Shown piece by piece: positions 57,128 through 64,000 of a stretch of DNA of 64,000 nt (positions are counted from its first letter, which is position 1; every line of letters starts with the position of its first letter). The notes below the pieces were generated by a model. That model had not been told where the DNA came from. It did not search any database and saw nothing but the letters and a program-made list of their open reading frames with translations. The stretch is from Symbiodinium natans (Eukaryota > Sar > Dinophyceae > Suessiales > Symbiodiniaceae), in the NCBI GenBank assembly GCA_905221605.1, contig CAJNDS010002326.1, positions 188,001 to 252,000 on the forward strand. The letters run 5' to 3'. The position numbers and the translations under genes are program-made.

Positions 57128-57709
57128 CTACACAACATAGTCGGAGTGGGACCCCCTATATTCTCCGGCGCGCCCCCCTACCCCTTCTCTTTGCATGACA
57201 ATGCACCGTAAAACGCGCCCCTCACCTTTTGTCAGGTTACAGGCCACAGGAACACCTTCGCCAGGACCCCACCCGTTCCCTTGCCCTCCACCGAGTCCGC
57301 CCCGGCACCCTTGCTGAGGCGGCCTCGCGCTAGCGATTAAATTACCGAGTTTGGAAGGCGCAGGCCTAGACGCCCAACAGGGCTGACGATGCAATGCTTG
57401 TGGTAGCATGTGAACCAAAGCCATGCGCAGGGCATCGAAAACGTCAGGATCGAGCTGAGCTTGATGAGGCAGATGTGAAGTGATTAACAGTTTGACATCA
57501 ACTCCCATCTGTTGCTGGTCGGTTGGAGGAATTCGTTGGCTTTGTGAAGACCAATTATAGGGTTCTCCAAGGACTCTGGCGGAGTGAGCGGCGACTTTAC
57601 TTCGCATTCGGCCCTTTAGCATCTCATAGCACATGGGCATTCCCTGCCTCCTCGGCCACAAGCTCGCCTGCCGCCAGCGGCCTTGCCGCAACTGCGCCAG
57701 CTCCTGCAA
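57128..57709 (-). CDS. Hypothetical protein frame
   Basis: A 193-codon minus frame. The first ~110 codons look protein-like (YEMLKGRMRSKVAAHSARVL; LITSHLPHQAQLDPDVFDAL); the rest is Gly-rich and overlaps a copy of the dispersed repeat (57,313-57,346), so the true exon probably ends near 57,380. No family recognised and no clear start codon. Confidence 0.3.
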   Translation of the reverse strand: MQELAQLRQGRWRQASLWPRRQGMPMCYEMLKGRMRSKVAAHSARVLGEPYNWSSQSQRIPPTDQQQMGVDVKLLITSHLPHQAQLDPDVFDALRMALVHMLPQALHRQPCWASRPAPSKLGNLIASARPPQQGCRGGLGGGQGNGWGPGEGVPVACNLTKGEGRVLRCIVMQREGVGGRAGEYRGSHSDYVV

Positions 57710-58985
57710 CTGAGGAGAACCGGCTCACACACTAAAGGGCAACTGCCAGTCCGTACATGAGAAGAAAAAAACGGACACACGCAGCGAAGCCTTTGCCCGG
57801 CATGGACTGCACCACGTAGCAGCGACTGCAGAACAAAACTCAAAATCTGGTTGCAGGCTTTTGCATGTCAGACGTGACATGTCCTGTGACAGCCCGGCTC
57901 TCGGATCGCCCAAATTGCCCTAAGTACAGCATACAGCATACGAAAGTATATCGCAGTATCGTGAAGAATGAGAAAGTATAAGGAAGTTTTCGGAAGTACG
58001 CAAGAGTGCCCCGTGCCTGCCCGGGCTCGCGGCTCGCAGACGCAGGCGACCACAGCCACGGTGCCAGAGCAAAGCGCTCGCAGCCAACCGCAGCAGCTGC
58101 CACAGCTTTTGCAGAAGACATGTTTCTAAAATGTCACCACCAGTAGGTTGTCTACTGCGCTGGTCTTTGGAGGTCTGGTCTGTGATCCCGATGGTCCGTC
58201 ATGATCCCTGCGACTGTTGGCCAACATCCCAGAATATCCCAGAACCCGAGCGCAGCCTTCGCAGGTTCTCGGGTCCCTGTGCAGTGTGCCGGAGCGGCCT
58301 CGCCCGCAGTACCCAAAACCTGCACACAGGATTGAACTTGGAATCTTCGGATTTGAAGATGTTTTGAAGATGCTTTGAAGCAGGCACGCCGGAAAGGCGA
58401 CATCAAGGCGACCGTCATTTCGCACAAGAAGCAACATCAGAATGACTGTCAGAATGGACTTTGAGTATCAGAATATTACAAGGTCATGGACCTTTGCGGA
58501 TGTAGCGGTAAACTGTCGAGCATCGCTTCAACTCTCACCTCATCGACGAGCCACTCTGCAGCCCGACGCTTCGAGTGGCTCAGAGTCTGCGAGTGTCTGC
58601 AAGCGCTCGAGACATTGAACGCTTTCTTGAAATCTGTGGAAGCCCACCCTGAAACATGCTGAAACCTAATTCTAGAATATTCATGGCTCTCATGAATCCC
58701 CTGTCGTTGGAAATAGCAGACGGCCAGCCAAATACGCAGCGGGAACGCATGCAGAAGAGCAAAGATGTGCAAACCTGCCAGGTCTGGGCCTTGGCCAGCC
58801 TTGAGAGGCTCCCTTCAGGAGCCGGCGACAAGTCTACAGACCGGAGCATTTAGCTCCTGTGCACCTTCCATGCGCTACACCTTTTCGGCGTGCTACGTGC
58901 TCACCGTCTGCTCAAAAGATGACCGAAGTCTTCGCATCACGTAAATTCAACACATCTCTACAGAGGTCCTCAGGCTCAACCAGGC
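57710..58985. other. No recognisable gene
   Basis: Short frames only. No motif, clean exon or repeat stands out. Confidence 0.35.
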
Positions 58986-58988
58986 CTG

Positions 58989-59429
58989 CTACAGCCAGAC
59001 GGAGGAAGCCGTGAAGTCGGGCGTGGTTCTTTGGTTACCCTGCAGCTGCTCCTTCAACTGCTGCATAAGGCGAGTGTCCAAGTTCGTGCTCTTCTCCACG
59101 AAGCAGACCATCTGCTGGCAGCTCATCCGCGACATCGCCTTCTGCAAGTTGCGCTGCAAGGCACTGGACATGCTCGACTCTGGTGACCCCGGTGAAGACT
59201 CTGCCAGACGGCGGTGGATCTTCTGCAGGAAAGGGAAAAGGGCATCGAAACATTTGCCAGAAAGTGCACGCTTCGAAAGTTGGGCCAAAAGCAGTTCGAG
59301 GATCTCTTTCTCACCTCAGTGGAACAGAGCGGAATCACCTTGCAGGAGCTTCGTGGCCAACAAGGCAGGGAACAACAAGGCAGGTTCTGCTCGCACCATT
59401 TCGGGTGCCCAGGCGCTTAGTGACTTCAT
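58989..59429 (-). CDS. Hypothetical protein with an in-frame TGA
   Basis: From an ATG at 59,427-59,429 the frame reads MKSLSAWAPEMVRAEPALLF and on through LLATKLLQGDSALFH to TGA at 59,316-59,318, then continues in the same frame as GEKEILELLLAQLSKRAL, FDALFPFLQKIHRRL and QQMVCFVEKSTNLDTRLMQQ. Both sides are helical and Leu-rich as in helical-repeat proteins; I do not recognise the family. The TGA is either a nonsense mutation or removed by a 24-base GTGATT...CTGAG intron, since GGTGA occurs at both ends. Confidence 0.45.
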
Positions 59430-59505
59430 GGCGGCGCGCTGCTTCTTGTCGGGTTTCACACGGCCCGTGTGTTGGCCTCGCCGCATTCTCAGCACTGAAC
59501 ACTAG

Positions 59506-61920
59506 CGCCGGTAAGTTTGTGTGCAAAGTCTTCAACTGCGACGAATGCTACGATGAGCCCTCCTGTGCCAGCAGCTGTGCCCTCCCAGGCCCTCGCTCGA
59601 GAATTACACGTGATTTTGAGACGAGGAGCAGCGACAGAAGTGGCACTCGAATACCTCGTCGCTTGTGCTTTCTGGCTCTGTGTCGAAACCTCAAGTGAGG
59701 GCAATGGGATGGAAAGACTGCATCAAACAGGTGTAGGCTCACAAGTGTTACAGAAGAAAAAGTCGACGTGAAGGCTGACACTTGCATGTTACCCCTAGGA
59801 CACCTCTGACATCACACTTCTCAGCAGCGAACATGACAAATAGGTACAACGGTACAACACATATTGAATCAAGCACGTGCTCCACACAAAGGCGCAAAAA
59901 CACTCCTCCCATCACCACTGGCCATTTCGCATTTGGGTAGTCAATACAACATGCATCCGCAGCTCACCTCTAGCGACTCTAGCACAAGACCTTCAGTGCA
60001 GCAACTGAAGCATACTAAAGCGCTTGCCCGGGCACCGTTCGGCGACAGACCTGGAGGAGGCAGGATGCCTGAGACTCTGAGACGAATGAGGACACACGAG
60101 CACACACGCCATGTTGGCATGGCTCACAGCCTCCAGGCCAGTGCGCGGCATTGACTTCCACCGAGAGCCCTTCACCTGAACCGCATTTCAAGAGCGCAGT
60201 ACGGAGACACGAACAGCGCGCGACGACACGGGACACTTACTGGTCTGCCTGGACAGTTCCTGGCAGCAGGTGGCAGCTGTTCCGCTGCTCTTGCCTGCGG
60301 CCACGACCTCAGCAGAACCACATGCCCAGCACATGCCTGTGCAATCCGTAAAGCTGTTTTGAGCCCATACTGTACAGACCGCATACAAACGCACCAAAAA
60401 GGATCGGAGCAAATCGGATCAGGCGGCGTCGCGGCTGCTCTCGAATCTGCTACCATGAACATGCGGCAGTGCAGGACCGGAACTGCACGATAAATACCGG
60501 CGGGCTCACGGCTACGATAAATACGGCGGGCCCACGGCTGCGCAAGTATCGAGCGATGCCACTCAAACTTCACAACATTTCACAACTGTCACCCAGAGGC
60601 GTGGGCTAAACCAGGGAATGCACGGGGACGGCCTCTTTGGTGGCCGGCGCAAGCCTGCCATGACCCGGGCATGCCTGCATTAGGACAAGGAGCTTCCATG
60701 GTACACTGGTACACCCATGATACCATGTGCACCATTGTGCACGGCAATCGCATTCCTTGTGAACGCTCCTGAAACCGGCATCCCCGAAGGCATCCGCCTG
60801 CCAGCTACGAAGGCCGAGGCGAGCATGAGCCGCATCAGCCGCATGAGCTATGGATGGGCAAAGCATTTCACTGCTCCAAGTCCTTCCAAAGCAGTGCAAC
60901 TTCCTGACCTACAGAATGATCAACCTCGTACGGCGTTAGTGGCGGGCTTGTTTGGTACTGTCTGGTAAGGAATCATGAAGGAGATCAGCTTTCTGCGTGT
61001 CGGGAGCCGGGTTCCAAGCCATCGAAGCCAAGGCTCAAGTGGATGCAAGATGCAAGCTCGTGCAACCGATTGCTTCTACAGCACGTCGCATGACAATGCT
61101 TGGAACTTGCTTGGCCGCCACGCGCGCTGCAGCACCCACTTTTGCTTAGCACTACGTTCAAGAAACGTCAGAATGGCTAATCTTAGTAGCAAATTTCGAC
61201 GGCATGCAGCCTGCAGTTCTGCGTTTCGTATGCAGTCCATGCGATCTAGCCGATCTAGCCTCTCGCTGTCAGTGTGTACCTCTACCTGGTTGCAAAGAAC
61301 TGCTTCACCACTCACACTTCTTGGTGCAGTGGCGTGATCTAGTCACCGCAGCTTCATCCGGGCTTGTCCAGTCGTCTTTGGACTAGACACCGGCGAGAGC
61401 CCCAAGCCCAGGTCGAACGCAATGCAAAAGCACTGCCAGGCAATGACGTCTCTATATGTGTAAGATGAAACTCTAGAACAGCACCAGACTCCTGCACATC
61501 ACCTGGCTACAACATTGTCAGATATCAGATATCTTCTGGCAAACCCTCAATCACATGATCTTTGCCTTCTAAAATAAGGTACTGAAAGTCCACCCCTTGT
61601 GTCATTGGGTTACGCTGCGTGCATGCTACCGCAACTTGGTAAGTGGCGGAAGGCTCTTTTTTACAGCTGTGGCTCGCCCTTTTCGTTCTAGAAGGTCTTG
61701 GAGGAGCTGAGTTTTTGAAAGGTGTGACTGAGGTCCCGGGTCCTTTTGCCAAGTACTAGGGAAGCAGCCACTATCACGCCCCCCGCCCCCCCCCCATTCT
61801 TTTGGTAACACCCCTTTTGTAAGGGTGTGGCTCAGGTCGCCTGGTCCCGTGGTCCTCTGGCACTGTCGTTCCTCGATGCACATCACACTCTCGCTTGACG
61901 ATACTAAAGCCAGTCCTAGT
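59506..61920. other. No recognisable gene
   Basis: The minus frame at 61,076-61,315 (DRLDRMDCIRNAELQ) is mildly protein-like; everything else is short and unconvincing. No repeat of note. Confidence 0.3.
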
Positions 61921-61929
61921 ACAATTCTG

Positions 61930-62700
<771 letters not shown>

Positions 62701-63239
62701 TCGTGGTAGTGGTAGCAAGTCACACGCGCATGCACGCATTTTCTCTCTGTCTGTCTTCTACAGCTTGTCTCTCCCACGCTCGGGCCACCAATGGTCACCA
62801 TCATGTCGACAGCTGCAGCATTCTTCACCTTGTTGTTCGGAGCTGCTAGGCTCCTCGCTTCAGGCATGGTCCCCAGATGGGAGAACTGCCTCAACCAGCT
62901 GCCTGACAAAGCTGCCGCATACCACAATTGTCCACGCGCTGCTTCTCCACAGCACACTGCATCCGTGCCAAAGCAGAATGCGTGATTCAGAACTGCACGC
63001 GCCGAGCATCTCGATTCGAAAGAGTTTATCTGCCGTACATGGTCGAAGCTCTGTGCTCGCGCCTGCGGCTGTGGAGGGCTGCCTGGGCAGCGGGCCGCAT
63101 GCCAGGCCTCCAGCAGGTGTTGCAGCCCGAAAGCCTTGGGAATACTGAGCCCTGAACCCAGCCACCCCCCACCCGATCCCACCCCACCGGCACGAGGCGC
63201 TCGTGCAGGCTGGCAGAACAGCTCCGGAGCTCCCGCTGG

Positions 63240-63671
63240 GTCAGGTTGAAGAGGTCCTGGGCGCTTGTAAGCTCTCCAGATGTGGTTTTGGTATCTCCTG
63301 CGCCGCCTGAGGCCGATTGCGCATTGGTCGCGTATGGTTCGTGAGGTCTTGAAGTTGAGACTGTTCAGAGTCCATCCAGTTTGCATTCTGCTGGATGCCG
63401 CTGAATGCCACCGGAGGGGCCGGAGGCAACGGCTGGCCGTCTGGACATCGCGCCTGCTCTTCGCGGAGGCTGTCGAAGCAGCCATGCGCACAGGCCTGCC
63501 ATCTTGATGTGCATTGCTTCAGCAAGTCCATGCAAGTCCTGCGTGAGTTTTCTCATTAGTCGCGGAACGCTGCGCTCGGAAAGTGGCGCAACATCACAAA
63601 AAAGAATCTTGATGGTGTCGAGAGCAACCACCGCGGCCTCAAGGGGCTTGATGCGCGCCTCGGGGTCGTAC
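63240..63671 (-). CDS. Exons of an unidentified protein
   Basis: Exon 63,496-63,671 follows CCTACAG and ends ATGGCAG before a GC donor: one base, 58 codons, one base. It reads YDPEARIKPLEAAVVALDTI, then KILFCDVAPLSERSVPRLMR, then KLTQDLHGLAEAMHIKMA. A next exon from about 63,460 (EQARCPDGQPLPPAPPVAF) fits the phase after GCGAAG; a further piece near 63,190-63,265 reads TSAQDLFNLTQRELRSCSA. The opening YDPEARIKPLEA recalls the end of a kinase domain, but what follows does not. No family assigned. Confidence 0.45.
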
Positions 63672-64000
63672 CTGTAGGGGACATGACAAGAGCAGCGGCA
63701 CAGAATTTCGGATGATTCTACGCAGACCCGAGTCGCCTCAGGAGTTCTTAAGCGGCGGCAGCTCAGACCGCAACAGAGGTTAAAGAGGTGCCATGCTCGA
63801 CTTCCAGAGCGGGGCTCGAGTTGCCGCTTTCATGAGATCTGTTCAGCGACATTTCTGTAGCTCTGTAGAGGGGCAACATCTAGCCTACCACAAATCAAAA
63901 AAAGCGCGATTTCCCTAATTTGCACCAATTTGCACTATACCCGGGCCACATCAGACGTCCCGAGCGTGCGCACTGGAGAAATTCCGACAACAGAGTGATG

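Overview
The window looks like nuclear DNA of a dinoflagellate, most likely a Symbiodiniaceae-type alga. The evidence is: (1) genes in many small exons whose inferred introns begin with GC or GA as well as GT and nearly always end AG before a G; (2) several blocks of the plant-type telomere heptamer TTTAGGG/CCCTAAA inside the sequence; (3) a Ty1/copia element with a methyltransferase-like domain in its polyprotein, a feature reported from dinoflagellates; (4) abundant microsatellites, minisatellites and long C or G runs; (5) every gene I can support lies on the minus strand, matching the long one-directional gene arrays of this group. No bacterial operon, rRNA, tRNA or CRISPR array was seen.

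In transcription order (high to low coordinate) the recognisable loci are: an unidentified clean exon at 63.5-63.7 kb; an open frame with one in-frame TGA at 59 kb; a SMYD-type SET-domain gene whose exons run from 55.4 kb to 43.2 kb; a 9,019-bp copia element (43,741-52,759) that appears to sit in one of its introns, in the same orientation; clean unidentified exons near 40.4 and 35.0 kb; a NAK-like kinase gene fragment (about 30.7-31.2 kb) lacking the usual catalytic-loop residues; further unidentified exons (29.7, 23.8, 22.2, 20.5-21.0 kb); a single-domain voltage-gated cation channel with a C-terminal EF hand (16.19-18.86 kb, 12 exons reconstructed); a CER1/WAX2-like fatty-acid-hydroxylase gene (12.85-15.75 kb); two exons near 10.8 kb; hypothetical coding sequence at 4.7-7.2 kb; and a SAP domain joined to a highly divergent histone-H3 fold (2.9-3.8 kb).

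Between these are repeats: a ~66-bp minisatellite (1-780), telomere-like blocks in opposite orientations flanking an 85-bp spacer (11.2-11.85 kb), tandem imperfect palindromes (36.0-36.6 kb), an AT-rich island (32.85-34.16 kb), a dispersed GAGGCGGGTCGCG-type repeat, and a ~770-bp mosaic of trinucleotide repeats (61.93-62.70 kb).

Most long open frames outside the copia element are shadows or repeat-encoded. Exon calls rest on translating both strands by eye, matching family motifs and requiring splice phases to agree; there is no transcript evidence, and first exons and start codons are mostly not identified. The genes are not functionally linked: they are neighbours in an array, not a pathway.
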